Positions 17,115 through 38,307 of a stretch of DNA of 64,000 nucleotides are shown in pieces (position 1 is the stretch's first letter; each line of letters opens with the position of its first letter). The notes beneath the pieces were generated by a model, which saw only the letters and a program-made list of their open reading frames with translations, did no database searches and was not told the DNA's origin. Origin of the DNA: Longispora sp040681875 (lineage in GTDB: Bacteria > Actinomycetota > Actinomycetes > Mycobacteriales > Micromonosporaceae); the NCBI RefSeq assembly GCF_040681875.1, contig NZ_JBFAZP010000001.1:186001-250000 (forward strand), written 5' to 3'. The position numbers and the translations under genes were made by a program.

Positions 17115-18167
17115 TCATCGGGTACCGTGGCCCGCCGTCCACGCCAGCAGCTCCGCCACCGGCCACGTGTTGACGATCCGGTCGGCGCGCACCCCGCACC
17201 GGGCCGCCCGCTCGCACCCGCCGCGCAGCCAGTCGAGCTGCCCCGGCGCGTGCGCGTCGGAGTCCACCGCGAACAGGCAGCCGGCCTCCTCCGCCAACCG
17301 GAGCAGCCGCTTGGGCGGGTCGAGCCGGTCCGGCCGCGCGTTGACCTCCACGGCGACCCCGTGCTCGGCGCAGGCCGCGAACACCGCCGGCGCGTCGAAC
17401 TCGCTCGGCGGCCGGGTCCGGCCACCCGCCCGGGCGGAGTCCGCGCGCACGATCCGGCCGGTGCAGTGCCCGAGGATGTCGACGTGCGGGTTGGCCACGG
17501 CCGCGAGCATCCGGGGCGTGAGCAGCTCCGACGGGTCCCGCAGCCGGCTGTGCAGGCTCGCGACGACCACGTCGAGGCGGCCGAGGAGCTCGTCGGTCTG
17601 GTCCAGGGTGCCGTCCGCGTTGATGTCGACCTCGATGCCGGTGAGGATCCGGAAGCCGGGCGGCACGGTCGCGTTCAGGGCCGCGATCAGGTCCAGCTGC
17701 TCGGCCAGCCGGTCCGCCGACAGCCCCCGGGCGACCGTCAGGCGCGGCGAGTGGTCCGTGACGACCAGGTACTCCCGGCCCAGCGCGATCGCCGCCGCCA
17801 CCATCTCCCCGATCGGGGCGCCGCCGTCCGACCAGTCCGAGTGGGTGTGGCAGTCGCCGCGCAGCGCCGCCACGAGGGCCGAGGTCGCCTCGTCGAGCGG
17901 GGTGTCGGCCGTGGCCAGCAGCCGGCGCAGGTAGACCGGTTCCTCCCCCGCGAGCGACTCGGCCACGCAGCGGGCGGTGACCTCCCCGATCCCCGGCACC
18001 TTCGTCAGCGTGCCGTCGGCCGCGCGCCGGGCCACCTCGTCGGCCGGGAGCGCACCGACGGCGTCGGCGGCCTTGCGGAATGCCCTGACCCGGTACGCCG
18101 CCTCCCCCGCCCGTTCCAGCGCGAACGCGATCGCCCGCAGGTCGGCCACGGCGTCCCGAGCTGTCAT
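17115..18167 (-). CDS. PHP domain protein with N-terminal helix-hairpin-helix (PolX-like, no polymerase core)
   Basis: A 350-residue protein. The first 90 residues resemble the 8-kDa/HhH domain of family X DNA polymerases (LRAIAFALERAGE...FRKAADAVGALP, then TLTKVPGIGEVTARCV). The rest is a PHP phosphoesterase with metal-ligand motifs CHTHSDWSDGG, VVTDHS, GIEVDIN, VVVASLHS, NPHVDILGHCTG and VDSDAHAP. The nucleotidyltransferase core of PolX is missing, so this is a stand-alone HhH-PHP form, probably a DNA-acting 3' exonuclease or phosphatase. GGAGGGGGCC precedes the ATG at 18167, which favours it over a longer frame. It diverges from the NUDIX gene. Confidence 0.86.
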   Translation of the reverse strand: MTARDAVADLRAIAFALERAGEAAYRVRAFRKAADAVGALPADEVARRAADGTLTKVPGIGEVTARCVAESLAGEEPVYLRRLLATADTPLDEATSALVAALRGDCHTHSDWSDGGAPIGEMVAAAIALGREYLVVTDHSPRLTVARGLSADRLAEQLDLIAALNATVPPGFRILTGIEVDINADGTLDQTDELLGRLDVVVASLHSRLRDPSELLTPRMLAAVANPHVDILGHCTGRIVRADSARAGGRTRPPSEFDAPAVFAACAEHGVAVEVNARPDRLDPPKRLLRLAEEAGCLFAVDSDAHAPGQLDWLRGGCERAARCGVRADRIVNTWPVAELLAWTAGHGTR

Positions 18168-18334
18168 GGCGGCCCCCTCCGGTCCCCCCGGCCCGCGCCC
18201 GACGCCGGCCGTCCACCTCCCCGAGCGTGCCACCCGCGCGACGTTCCGTGGCGGGAACGGGCCGGAGCCGCACCCGGCCGACAGGGGTACCACGCGTCGC
18301 GGGAATGTCGCAGGCCTCGTCTAGGGTGCCGGGC

Positions 18335-18727
18335 ATGGAGGTCCATCACGAAGTCGCGGTCATCGTCCTCACCGACCGGGCCGGGCGGGTGCTGATGCAG
18401 CACCGTGGGCCCGACAAGCGCGTGGAACCGGAACGGTGGGGGCCGCCGTGCGGGCTGGTCGAGCCCGGGGAGGACGCCCTGACCGCCGCCCACCGCGAGT
18501 TGCTGGAGGAGGCCGGGCTGACCGCCGCGCTGAAGCCCTGTCGGGTGGTGGAGCAGGTCGTCGCGGGCGGCACCGGGGTCCGGTTCCACGTGTTCGAGGG
18601 CAGCACCGACGCCCGCCAGGAGGACGTCGTCCTCGGTGAGGGGCTGGCGATGGAGTTCCTGACCCGTGCGGAGTTCGGGACCAGGGAGCTGGTCAGCAAC
18701 ATCCGGGCGTTGCTCGGCCAGGAGTGA
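18335..18727 (+). CDS. NUDIX hydrolase
   Basis: A 130-residue NUDIX protein. The full NUDIX box is present as GLVEPGEDALTAAHRELLEEAGL (Gly at its start, then E, RE, EE and G in the right register). It hydrolyses a nucleoside diphosphate linked to another group; the exact substrate is not predictable. The first strand EVAVIVLTDRAGRVLMQHRGP fits the family. The ATG at 18335 was chosen because it begins the fold; an upstream extension would be Arg/Pro-rich and not family-like. It faces the end of the biosynthetic operon, with a hairpin between. Confidence 0.88.
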   Translation: MEVHHEVAVIVLTDRAGRVLMQHRGPDKRVEPERWGPPCGLVEPGEDALTAAHRELLEEAGLTAALKPCRVVEQVVAGGTGVRFHVFEGSTDARQEDVVLGEGLAMEFLTRAEFGTRELVSNIRALLGQE

Positions 18728-18746
18728 CGGCACGGCCGACCATGGC

Positions 18747-18765
18747 CCGGGGCTCCGGGCCCCGG
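18747..18765. terminator. Hairpin between convergent genes
   Basis: CCGGGGC-TCCGG-GCCCCGG is a seven-bp stem midway between the NUDIX stop (plus strand) and the membrane protein stop (minus strand). It is a plausible bidirectional terminator, and it would end the NRPS operon transcript. Confidence 0.5.
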
Positions 18766-18780
18766 CCGGCCTCCGGGGCG

Positions 18781-19512
18781 CTACTCCAGAAGACGCACGG
18801 TGTCGCGCACCAGCGCGTACAGGCTGGCGGAGAAGAGCCCGACCAGGCCGGCACGGGCGACCCAGAGCGCCGCCGCACGGGCGCGCGCCGGGAGTGCCCA
18901 CTCGCCGAGCAGCCAACCGGCCACCAGGACGGCCAGCACGGGGGCGAGGGGAATCCACAGGAGCAGGGGCGCCAGCGTCAGGACCCGACGGCCGCGCGCG
19001 AAGGGACCGTCCGGTGCGAGCCAGCGCTCCGCCAGTACGGTGAGCAGCGCCGCGTAGATCCCGGGGATCGCCACGAACACGGCGACGGCGAACAGCGGCG
19101 GCCGGAGCAGGATGAAGTCGACCCCGTCGACATGGACGACCATCGAACCGACGACGATCGCCGGCCCCAGCGACAGGGACAGCGCCCGGAACCATCGGGG
19201 ACCGAACGCCACCTGGCGCAGTACCAGGTAGATCCCGCCGCCCAGGGCGCCGATCAGGGTCGTGGCGACCAGCAGGTTCGCCGTTCCCGACGGCGTGAAC
19301 TGGCCGATCCGGAACCCGTCGTCGCTGATCACGCCGGTGGCGGTGGGGTTCATCGCCGCGAGCAGCCCCATGGCGAGCCGGCCGCCCACGCCGCCGACGA
19401 GCAGGCCGAGCAGGGCGCCGGCGGCGGTCGACGCGGACAGCCGGCGGGCCGCCCGCCCGGCCGCCGGGCCCCAGCGCGAACCGCCCGCGGACAGCTGTGT
19501 TCCCATCTCCAC
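18781..19512 (-). CDS. Integral membrane protein, possible last gene of the NRPS operon
   Basis: A 243-residue protein with about six membrane helices (for example AAGALLGLLVGGVGGRLAMGLLAAM, LVATTLIGALGGGIYLVL, LLLWIPLAPVLAVLVAGWLLG). I do not recognise the family. The gene starts 33 bp after the stop of the free condensation protein and no terminator lies between, so it may be co-transcribed with the NRPS genes. An immunity or transport-helper role is possible but cannot be shown; equally it may be an unrelated neighbour. A Met at residue 3 could be the true start. Confidence 0.7.
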   Translation of the reverse strand: MEMGTQLSAGGSRWGPAAGRAARRLSASTAAGALLGLLVGGVGGRLAMGLLAAMNPTATGVISDDGFRIGQFTPSGTANLLVATTLIGALGGGIYLVLRQVAFGPRWFRALSLSLGPAIVVGSMVVHVDGVDFILLRPPLFAVAVFVAIPGIYAALLTVLAERWLAPDGPFARGRRVLTLAPLLLWIPLAPVLAVLVAGWLLGEWALPARARAAALWVARAGLVGLFSASLYALVRDTVRLLE

Positions 19513-19545
19513 ATCATGGGTCTGGCAGGGAACCGCGTGCGCGAC

Positions 19546-20907
19546 TCAGGGGAATTCCGGCGTGTCCGGGCCGACCCAGGCCGGCAGCTCCGCGAGGGGT
19601 ACGTCGCGGAACGCCGCCTCCACCAGGAGCCGCTCCAACGCCCACAGGTACCGCTCGATCTCCTCCGGCGGCAGGTACGCCGTGTCCGCCGTCAGGGACA
19701 CGCCCAGCTGCCCGGGCTCCCCCTCCACGTGCAGGCAGAACCGGCAGACCAGCTGGTCGAGCTGCTTGGACCAGCCGACGGTCGACTCGGCCATCGCGGC
19801 TCGCACCTCCGCCTCGGTGGGCGGCGCGCCCGCGAACCCGGCCAGGTCGGCGAACCGGACGTCGTTGAAACAGCAGTACGGGTGCACGGGTTCGCCGCGT
19901 TCCTCGCCGATCCCGGCCACGGCCGCGTCGAGGGCGACCTGGTCGTACCGGGCGTGCCGGAACGACGTCAGGGCCGCCTGCCAGCCGGGGCGGAGCAGCT
20001 CGTTGAACGTGGCCGTGGTCAGGTCCAGCACGAACAGGCCGTCCTGGGCGAGCGTGCTGACCATGTCGCGGTCGGCGGCGGAGAACCGGTTGTTGACGAT
20101 CGGCGTCATCGCGCACACCGGGCGCCCGGTGACGGCCCCCACGAGGGCGGCGGCGGCCGTCATGAGCACCGTGGAGCTGCTCGCGCCGTACCGGGCGGCC
20201 AGCAGGCGCGCCGCGTGGTCGGCGGCCCGGGAGGTCAGCAGGGCGCACCAGTACGGCCTCGGCCGGGGCTCGGCGCGGCGGTCGGTGAACATGGTGGGCG
20301 GGACCCGGCGGAGCCCGGTGGTCCAGTGCGCCAGGGCCGCGCGGCCCGCCTGCTGGCCGGCCGGGGACTGCTGTTCGGCGGCGAGGTCGAGGGGCTGGCG
20401 GCCGACGGGGGTGTGCAGGGCGCCGCGGACCAGGAGCAGGCGCAGGTCGCGGACGACCACGTCGGCGCCGTTGCCGTCGGCGGCGAGGTGGCAGAAGACG
20501 AGGACGACGGTACCCACCAGGCCGTCCTTCTTCAGGAACGCGACCCGCAGCGGCCACTCGGCCGGGTAGTCGAAGGTGACGTCCTCGAGCCGGTCGCGGA
20601 CGGTCTCCGGGTCCTCGTCGTCGTCGAGTTCCAGGATGTCGAGGGTGCCCCAGGCGGCGACGCGTTGCCGGGGTTCGCCGGTGGAGTCCTGGAACAGGGT
20701 GCGCAGGGACTCGTGCCGGGCGACGAGGGCGGCGACGGCCCGGTGCGCGGCCTCGACGGGTACCGGGGTGCGCAGCGTCAGGATCCTGCCGAAGTTGAAG
20801 AAGTGGTCGCCGGGGACGGTGCGCATCACGGCGTTCCAGATGGCGCGCTGGCCCCAGGTCAGGACGTCCTCGCCGGCCCGGTCGCCCCGGAACTCCACGG
20901 TGCTCAC
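19546..20907 (-). CDS. Free-standing NRPS condensation domain protein
   Basis: A 453-residue single condensation-family domain. It has the C1-like opening LTWGQRAIWNAV, RHESLR near residue 62, and the catalytic motif as CHLAADGNG: the catalytic His and Asp-Gly are kept, while the first His of HHxxxDG is Cys. A late-domain segment HPYCCFNDVRFADLAGF is unusual. It could join the unit on the adjacent free carrier protein to the chain, or release a product by amide or ester formation. It overlaps the carrier gene by four bases and closes the coupled NRPS gene set. The donor and acceptor are unknown. Confidence 0.85.
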   Translation of the reverse strand: MSTVEFRGDRAGEDVLTWGQRAIWNAVMRTVPGDHFFNFGRILTLRTPVPVEAAHRAVAALVARHESLRTLFQDSTGEPRQRVAAWGTLDILELDDDEDPETVRDRLEDVTFDYPAEWPLRVAFLKKDGLVGTVVLVFCHLAADGNGADVVVRDLRLLLVRGALHTPVGRQPLDLAAEQQSPAGQQAGRAALAHWTTGLRRVPPTMFTDRRAEPRPRPYWCALLTSRAADHAARLLAARYGASSSTVLMTAAAALVGAVTGRPVCAMTPIVNNRFSAADRDMVSTLAQDGLFVLDLTTATFNELLRPGWQAALTSFRHARYDQVALDAAVAGIGEERGEPVHPYCCFNDVRFADLAGFAGAPPTEAEVRAAMAESTVGWSKQLDQLVCRFCLHVEGEPGQLGVSLTADTAYLPPEEIERYLWALERLLVEAAFRDVPLAELPAWVGPDTPEFP

Positions 20908-21191
20908 GACAGCTCCGCCCAGGTCCGGACGGGCGCCGGCGCCGCGCCGGCCTGGTCGGTGTGCGCCGTGACGTGCGCGGCCAGGCCGTCGAGGGTGTGC
21001 AGGAACGTGGCGTCGGCGTCCAGGTCCAGCGACAGCCCGTACCGGTCCTCCACGGCGTCCACGAGCCGCAGGATGGTCAGGGAGGTCACGCCGATCTCCG
21101 GCAGGCTGTCGGCCGCCAGCACCTCGGCGGGGCTGACCTCCCCGTCGCTGGCGGCGCTGACCAGGGCCGCGAGCTCGTCTCGTACCGTCAT
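20904..21191 (-). CDS. Free-standing acyl/peptidyl carrier protein
   Basis: A 95-residue carrier protein. The phosphopantetheine site is Ser37 in IGVTSLTILRLVD, and the flanking helices fit the four-helix carrier fold. The usual Gly-Asp/His-Ser is replaced by Val-Thr-Ser, as often in free carriers. It overlaps both neighbours (Gly-type module and free C domain) by four bases. The likely partner is the stand-alone acid-AMP ligase three genes up, which would load a carboxylic acid onto it; this pairing is inference. The C-terminal tail after the fold is short. Confidence 0.85.
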   Translation of the reverse strand: MTVRDELAALVSAASDGEVSPAEVLAADSLPEIGVTSLTILRLVDAVEDRYGLSLDLDADATFLHTLDGLAAHVTAHTDQAGAAPAPVRTWAELS

Positions 21192-24100
21192 CGGTGGTCC
21201 TTCCGTTCGATGGCCGCGACGACCCCGGCGATGGTGGGGGTGTCGTAGAAGACGTCGAGGGCGACGTCGGCGCCGAGCCGTTTGCGGATCCGGGCGGAGA
21301 TCTGGGTGATGCTCAGCGAGTGCCCGCCCAGGTCGAACAGGTCCTCGTCGGGGCCGATGCCGTCCACCCGCAGCACCTCCTGCCAGATGTCGCGGACCGC
21401 GTCGGCCAGCGCCGACCCGCCCGGGGCCGCCGCGACCGGCGCGTGGGCGGGGGCGGGCAGCGCGGCCCGGTCGAGCTTGCCGTTGGGGGTCAGCGGCAGC
21501 CGGTCCAGCGCGACGAACACGCCGGGCACCATGGCCGGGGGCAGGGCGGCGGCCAGCCGGGCGCGCAGGTCCTCCGCCGGGACACCGCCCAGCGTGTACC
21601 CGACGAGCGTGTCCCCGCGCACCGCCACCGCCGCGCCGGTCACGCCGGGGCAGCCGAGCAGGCGGGCCTCGACCTCGCCCGGTTCGATCCGGTGGCCGCG
21701 CAGTTTGATCTGGTCGTCGAGCCGGCCGAGGAAGTCCAGGGTCCCGTCGGGGCGGCGCCGGGCGAGGTCACCGGTCCGGTACAGCCGCTCGCCGGCCACG
21801 GTCGGGAAGCGGTCGGCCGTGAGGTCGGGTCGCCGGTGGTAGCCCCGGGCCAGGCCGGTGCCACCGATCCACAGTTCTCCGGGGGTACCGGCCGGCACCG
21901 GTCGCCGTTCGTCGTCGAGCAGGTGCACGGTCGTGTTCGCGAGCGGCCGGCCGATGTGCACGTCCCCGGGGTCGTCGACCTCGGCGAGGGTGGACCACAC
22001 GGTCGTCTCCGTCGGCCCGTACACGTTGAGCAGCCGTCCGACCCGGGGCGCCAGCTCGCCGGCCAGCGCGGTGCTGAGCGCCTCACCGCCGCACAGGGCG
22101 GTCAGGTCCCCGCCGCGCAGGCCGGAGTCGAGGAGCAGCCGCCAGCCGGACGGGGTGGCCTGGGCGACCGCGACGTTCTCCCGCCCGATCAGCCGGGCGA
22201 CCGCCGCGCCGTCGCGGGCGTCGGACTCCGGGACGAGGACCACCCGGTCGCCGCCGACGAGCGGGCCGAGGAGTTCGAGGATCGAGATGTCGAAGGACAG
22301 GGAGGTCCAGGCCAGCCAGGCGTCGCCGCGCACCGTGGCGCGGATCGCGGCGAGCAGGTTGGCGAGGGCGCGGTGCTCGATGACGACGCCCTTGGGGCGG
22401 CCGGTGGAGCCGGAGGTGTAGAGCACGTAGGCGGGGTCCCCGGGGTCCGGGGCGTGGTCGACGGACCGCGAGGCCGCGTCCTTGTCCCCTTCCACCGCCG
22501 GGGGAACCTGCTCGACGAGTACGACCTGGGTCCCCTCCCCCGGGCGCTCGGCCAGCGCCCCGGTCGTCAGGAGCACCGGCGCGCCGGAGTCGGCCAGGAT
22601 CAGCGCCTGCCGCTCGGCCGGGTAGCCCGGATCCACGGGCACGTACGCCGCGCCGGCCCGCCACACCGCCAGGACGCCGACCAGCAGGTCCACGGACCGG
22701 GGCAGCCGGATCGCGACCAGGGTGCCGGCGGTCGCCCCGGCGGCGCGCAGCCGTCGGGCCAGGCGGCGGCTGGCCGCGTCCAGCTCGGCGTAACTGACCC
22801 GCACGTCCCCGCACGACGCCGCGGGCGCGTCCGGGGTGGCCGCGAGCTGCTTGTCGAACGCGTCGAGCGCGGTGCCGTACGGGACCTCGACGGTGGGCCC
22901 GTGCCAGTCGACGGTGCCGGGCCGGCCGAGGTCCGCGCCCAGGTCCGCCACGGGGGTGCTGGGTGCGGACGCGGCGGCGGTGAGGAGGGCGAGCAGGTCC
23001 GCGCCGATCCGGGCCGCCGCCGGCCCGTCGAGCACGTCGGGGTCGTGGCGCAGGCTCACCGCCAGTCCGGGCCGGTGGTCGAGGATCTGGAGGTGCAGCG
23101 GGTTGCGGGCCGCGCCGCAGAACACCATCCGGTCCACGGTGGCGCCGACGTGCGGGAACGCCGGGTCGGGGCCGGCGGCCCGGTAGCTGACGGACACGTC
23201 GGCCATCGCGGACCGGGGGGCGAGCCGGCCGACGGCCCGGGCCAGCGGGACGGCGCGGTGCGGGTAGAGGGCGCGGAGGGCGGCGCGGGTGGCGGTGACC
23301 GTGTCGGCGAACGGGGCGGCCGGGTCGGCCGGGCCGGTGACGGGCAGTTCGTTGACGTACAGGCCGATCCGGTGCTGGTCGTCCGGGGTGCGGGTGGACA
23401 GGTCGACGGCGACGGTCGGCTCCGGGTTGCCGTAGAGCGCGAGGAGGGCCCGCACGGCGCCGAGGAGCAGCTCGAACCGGGTGACGCCGAGGGCGCGGGC
23501 CGCTTCGGCGAGGGCCCGGTCGAGTTCCGGGCTGATCGGCAGGTCGAGGGCCGCCCCCCGGCGGGGGCCCGCAGGCCGGGCTGCGGCGGTGCGGTGGCCG
23601 GGCAACGCGACGGCGGCGGGTTCGCGCCACCGTCCGGCCCAGAACTCCCGGGCCGCCGGCAGCGGATCGGCGCCGACCACGTCGTCCGGGTCCCGGTGGG
23701 CGCCGACCTCGGAGGCCGAGGGAACTGCGGCGTCGCCGTGCCCGGCCGCAGGACCTGAGCCGGCCGGGAGTCCCGGCGCGGACCGGGCCGTCGATCCGGG
23801 CGCCGTGGTGGCGCCCCCGACCCCCGCCGACGGCCCGCCCCCACGGCGCGCGTAGGCGGCGGCCAGGTCGGTCACCAGGATGTCCTTCGACTGCCCGTCG
23901 AACACGAGATGGTGCACGACCACCACGAGCACGTGGTCGTCGGCCCCCACGACCAGCGTGAACCTGGCCAGCGGCCCGGTCTCCAGGTCGAACGGCCGGG
24001 CCGTCTCGGCGGCGAGCACCGCACCGGGGTCGGCCCCGGCGAGCAGCGCGACCCCGGGAGCGACCAGCGCGGGTACCAGGACCGGTTCGCCGTCCCGGTC

Positions 24101-24280
24101 GCGCAGGGCCAGGCCGAGGGCCGGGTGCGCGGCGGCGACGTCCCGGCATGCGGCCAGCAGCGCGTCGGTGTCGAGGGGGCCGGTGAACCGGACGGTCAGG
24201 GCGAGGTGGTGGGCCGCTCCGCCGTACCCGGCGCGTTCGGTGATCCAGAGGCCGTGCTGGGCGGGGGTGGGGGTGGTCAC
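21188..24280 (-). CDS. NRPS module C-A-PCP, predicted Gly-activating
   Basis: A 1030-residue single module. The C domain has HHLVFDGQS near residue 122. The A domain has YTSGSTGRPKG near 622, and the carrier Ser is in GGHSLS near 985. The ten-residue code read from the A domain is DILQLGVVWK, very close to the known glycine code DILQLGLIWK. A Gly/Ala/Pro-rich insertion of about 65 residues breaks the C domain near 140-205. The GTG at 24280 overlaps the ligase stop. There is no TE, so this module must pass its residue to another protein or act with the free carrier and C domain downstream. Confidence 0.9.
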   Translation of the reverse strand: MTTPTPAQHGLWITERAGYGGAAHHLALTVRFTGPLDTDALLAACRDVAAAHPALGLALRDRDGEPVLVPALVAPGVALLAGADPGAVLAAETARPFDLETGPLARFTLVVGADDHVLVVVVHHLVFDGQSKDILVTDLAAAYARRGGGPSAGVGGATTAPGSTARSAPGLPAGSGPAAGHGDAAVPSASEVGAHRDPDDVVGADPLPAAREFWAGRWREPAAVALPGHRTAAARPAGPRRGAALDLPISPELDRALAEAARALGVTRFELLLGAVRALLALYGNPEPTVAVDLSTRTPDDQHRIGLYVNELPVTGPADPAAPFADTVTATRAALRALYPHRAVPLARAVGRLAPRSAMADVSVSYRAAGPDPAFPHVGATVDRMVFCGAARNPLHLQILDHRPGLAVSLRHDPDVLDGPAAARIGADLLALLTAAASAPSTPVADLGADLGRPGTVDWHGPTVEVPYGTALDAFDKQLAATPDAPAASCGDVRVSYAELDAASRRLARRLRAAGATAGTLVAIRLPRSVDLLVGVLAVWRAGAAYVPVDPGYPAERQALILADSGAPVLLTTGALAERPGEGTQVVLVEQVPPAVEGDKDAASRSVDHAPDPGDPAYVLYTSGSTGRPKGVVIEHRALANLLAAIRATVRGDAWLAWTSLSFDISILELLGPLVGGDRVVLVPESDARDGAAVARLIGRENVAVAQATPSGWRLLLDSGLRGGDLTALCGGEALSTALAGELAPRVGRLLNVYGPTETTVWSTLAEVDDPGDVHIGRPLANTTVHLLDDERRPVPAGTPGELWIGGTGLARGYHRRPDLTADRFPTVAGERLYRTGDLARRRPDGTLDFLGRLDDQIKLRGHRIEPGEVEARLLGCPGVTGAAVAVRGDTLVGYTLGGVPAEDLRARLAAALPPAMVPGVFVALDRLPLTPNGKLDRAALPAPAHAPVAAAPGGSALADAVRDIWQEVLRVDGIGPDEDLFDLGGHSLSITQISARIRKRLGADVALDVFYDTPTIAGVVAAIERKDHR

Positions 24281-25820
24281 CGTCGGGGCTCCCGTTCCGG
24301 TAGCAGAGTGCGGAGTTCGCGTTTGAGGACCTTGCCGCCGGCGTTGCGCGGCAGGGCGTCGAGGAGGAGCAGGCGGGTGGGGAGTTCGTGTTCGGCGAGC
24401 CGGTCGGTGAGGAAGCCGCGCAGGGCGCGCAGGGTGAGGCCCTCGGCGGCCACCGCCGGGTCGACACCGGTGTCGTCGGGGCCGGCCGCCGGGAGGCCCG
24501 CGCCGTCCCCGGCACGGTCGGCCGTCGGCGGGCGGGGCACGATCGCGGCGGCGAGGACCGTGCCGAGGACCGGGTGCTCGACGCCGAACACGGCCGCCTC
24601 CCCCACCTCGGGGTGCTCGTGCAGCGCCGCCTCCACCTGGAGCGTGGACACCTTGAACGCGCCGGACTTGACGACGTCGGAGTCCCGGTCGACGAGGTGC
24701 AGGTATCCGTCGGGGTCGAGGAATCCGAGGTCGCCCATCCGGACCCAGCCGGCCCGGAACACCTCGGCGGTCGCGTCGGGGTCGCGGTGGTAGGCGCGGG
24801 GCACGGGCGAGCGCAGCCACACCTCGCCGACCTGGCCGGCGGGCAGGGGTGTCCCGTCGGGGCCGGCGATCCGCAGTCCGCCGGTGGCGGGCCGGCCGAG
24901 GGAGGTGGGCCGGTCGGGGTCGAAGACCATGGTGGTCTGGGCGGGCGCGGCCTCGGTGGAGGTGTAGTAGTTGACGATGGTCGCGTTGGGCAGCGCGTCG
25001 GACAGTTCCCGGGCGACGGCGGGCGGCAGGGCGGCGGCCGTGGAGCCGAGGAGCAGGACGCTGGACAGGTCGTGGCGTTCGTGGGCGCGGGCGGACAGCA
25101 GTTCCATGGCCATCGCGGGGACGACGAACACGGACCCGACCTCGTACTCGGCGATCAGCCGGGCGAAGCGGCCCGGGGTGAACCTGCCCAGGACCAGGGC
25201 GGACGCCCGGGCGTCGAGGGCGTTGAGCAGCATGTTCTGGCCGGCGTTGGTGCCGATCGGGAACGCGTGCAGGAAGTGTTCGGAGTGCCCGAGGGGCCGG
25301 CGGCGCGGGTCGGTGGCGAACCCGTGGGTCAGGTTGCCGTGGGTGGCGGCGACCGCCTTGGGCTGCCCGGTGGTGCCGGAGGTGTAGAGCAGCTGCGCGA
25401 GGTCCCCGGGCGCGGGTTCGGGCAGCGGCCCGCCCGGCCCGGTGTCGAGACCCTCGAAGGGCAGGACCCAGAAACCACCTTCGGGGGGTACGAGATCCCG
25501 CCCGTGCACCACCCCCACCGCCGCGCTGTGCTCGAGGACGTGGCGCACCTCGGCGCGCGCCAGCCGGTCGTTGACGGGCACCGCCACCCCGCCGGCCGCG
25601 AGTACCCCGCAGTAGGCGACGGCGTAGTCGATCCACTCCCCGCCGGCGAAGGGCAGGGCGACGCGCTGGCCGGTCCGCAGTCCCCGGTCGAGGAGGGCCC
25701 GGGCGACGCTGGCGGACCGGGCGGCCCAGTCGGCGAAGGTCAGGGTGCGCGCACCGTGCCGGACGGCCACCCGGTGCGGTTGTTCGGCGGCGCGGGCGGC
25801 CAGTACCCCGGGAAGGGTTC

Positions 25821-25824
<4 letters not shown>
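24277..25824 (-). CDS. Stand-alone acid-AMP ligase (adenylate-forming enzyme)
   Basis: A 515-residue class I adenylate-forming enzyme with LLYTSGTTGQPKAV near residue 145, the NYYTSTEAAPAQ loop, RMGDLGFLDPDGYLHLVDR hinge and the C-terminal catalytic lysine region NAGGKVLKREL. It carries no carrier or condensation domain. It is closer to acyl-CoA or acyl-ACP ligases than to amino acid A domains, so it may activate a fatty, aryl or other carboxylic acid and load it on the free carrier protein or on the first NRPS. It is coupled by ATGA to the NRPS-MFS gene before it and by GTGA to the gene after. The substrate cannot be read from sequence. Confidence 0.86.
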
Positions 25825-37617
<11,793 letters not shown>

Positions 37618-37656
37618 GGTCGTTCCCCTCGGGTCGTCCGGTCGTCGACCTGAGTC

Positions 37657-37686
37657 ACCGTAGGGCCTGCCCGAAGAAACAGTCAA
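37657..37686 (-). promoter_or_regulatory. Promoter of the NRPS operon
   Basis: On the minus strand TTGACT (37681-37686) and TACGGT (37657-37662) are 18 bp apart. It has the same -10 and spacing as the chitinase promoter. The predicted transcript starts about 33 bases before the GTG. This single promoter can serve the genes down to about 18.8 kb, since every junction overlaps or is tight. The AT-rich 37687-37832 upstream holds no gene. Confidence 0.75.
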
Positions 37687-37832
37687 GAGTCTTAACTAAA
37701 GATTCCGTCCACTGTCGACCGTGACAAATCCACTATAGATCCATCGGTATCACTGCACCCTGTTTCCGCAGGTCCCGGGGGCCGGGCGGAGATCATCACC
37801 AACACCCAGAAATGCCTCATCGGGTACGTGTC

Positions 37833-38270
37833 TCACCGGGCCGGCAGCTTGGCCACCGTGACGAAGAAGTCGTCGATCTGCCGGACCACCTCGATGAACC
37901 GGTTGAAGTCCACCGGCTTGTTCACGTACGCGTTCGCGTGCAGCTGGTAACTGCGCAGCACGTCCTCCTCCGCCCGGGAGGTGGTCAGCACCACGACCGG
38001 GATCGTGGCCAGGTCCGGGTCGGCCTTGATCTGCGCCAGCACCTCGCGGCCGTCGTACTTCGGCAGGTTGAGGTCCAGCAGGATCAGGTCCGGCCGGGGC
38101 GCGTCGGCGTGCTCGCCCCGGCGGAACAGGAAGTCGAGCGCCTCCATGCCGTCGCGGGCCACCCGCAGGTCGTTGCGGACCTTGTTCTCCTCGAACGCCT
38201 CCCGGGTCATCAGCTCGTCACCCGGGTCGTCCTCGACGAGCAGGACGGTGATGGGCAGGGGCGTGGTCAT
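37833..38270 (-). CDS. Single-domain response regulator (Rcp1-like)
   Basis: A 145-residue receiver without an output domain. It has E13-D14-D15, the phosphoacceptor Asp66 in LILLDLNLPKYDG, Thr in VVLTTSRAEED and Lys in AYVNKPVDFNRF. This form, with VEDDPGD at the start and LNLPKYDGREVL, matches the Rcp1 type that partners phytochrome-like or CHASE3 kinases. It lies 38 bp after the histidine kinase gene and should be its phosphate acceptor. The output is probably protein-protein contact or phosphate return to the kinase. It is the last gene of a three-gene set. Confidence 0.93.
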   Translation of the reverse strand: MTTPLPITVLLVEDDPGDELMTREAFEENKVRNDLRVARDGMEALDFLFRRGEHADAPRPDLILLDLNLPKYDGREVLAQIKADPDLATIPVVVLTTSRAEEDVLRSYQLHANAYVNKPVDFNRFIEVVRQIDDFFVTVAKLPAR

Positions 38271-38307
38271 GTGGTTCTCCTAGCGAGGTGGGACTGGACT
38301 GCTGTGG

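Noticed and set aside
37618..37686. TTG start extending the first NRPS by 23 residues
   Set aside because: The TTG is part of the -35 box TTGACT with a well-spaced TACGGT, and a GTG with a ribosome binding site lies downstream.
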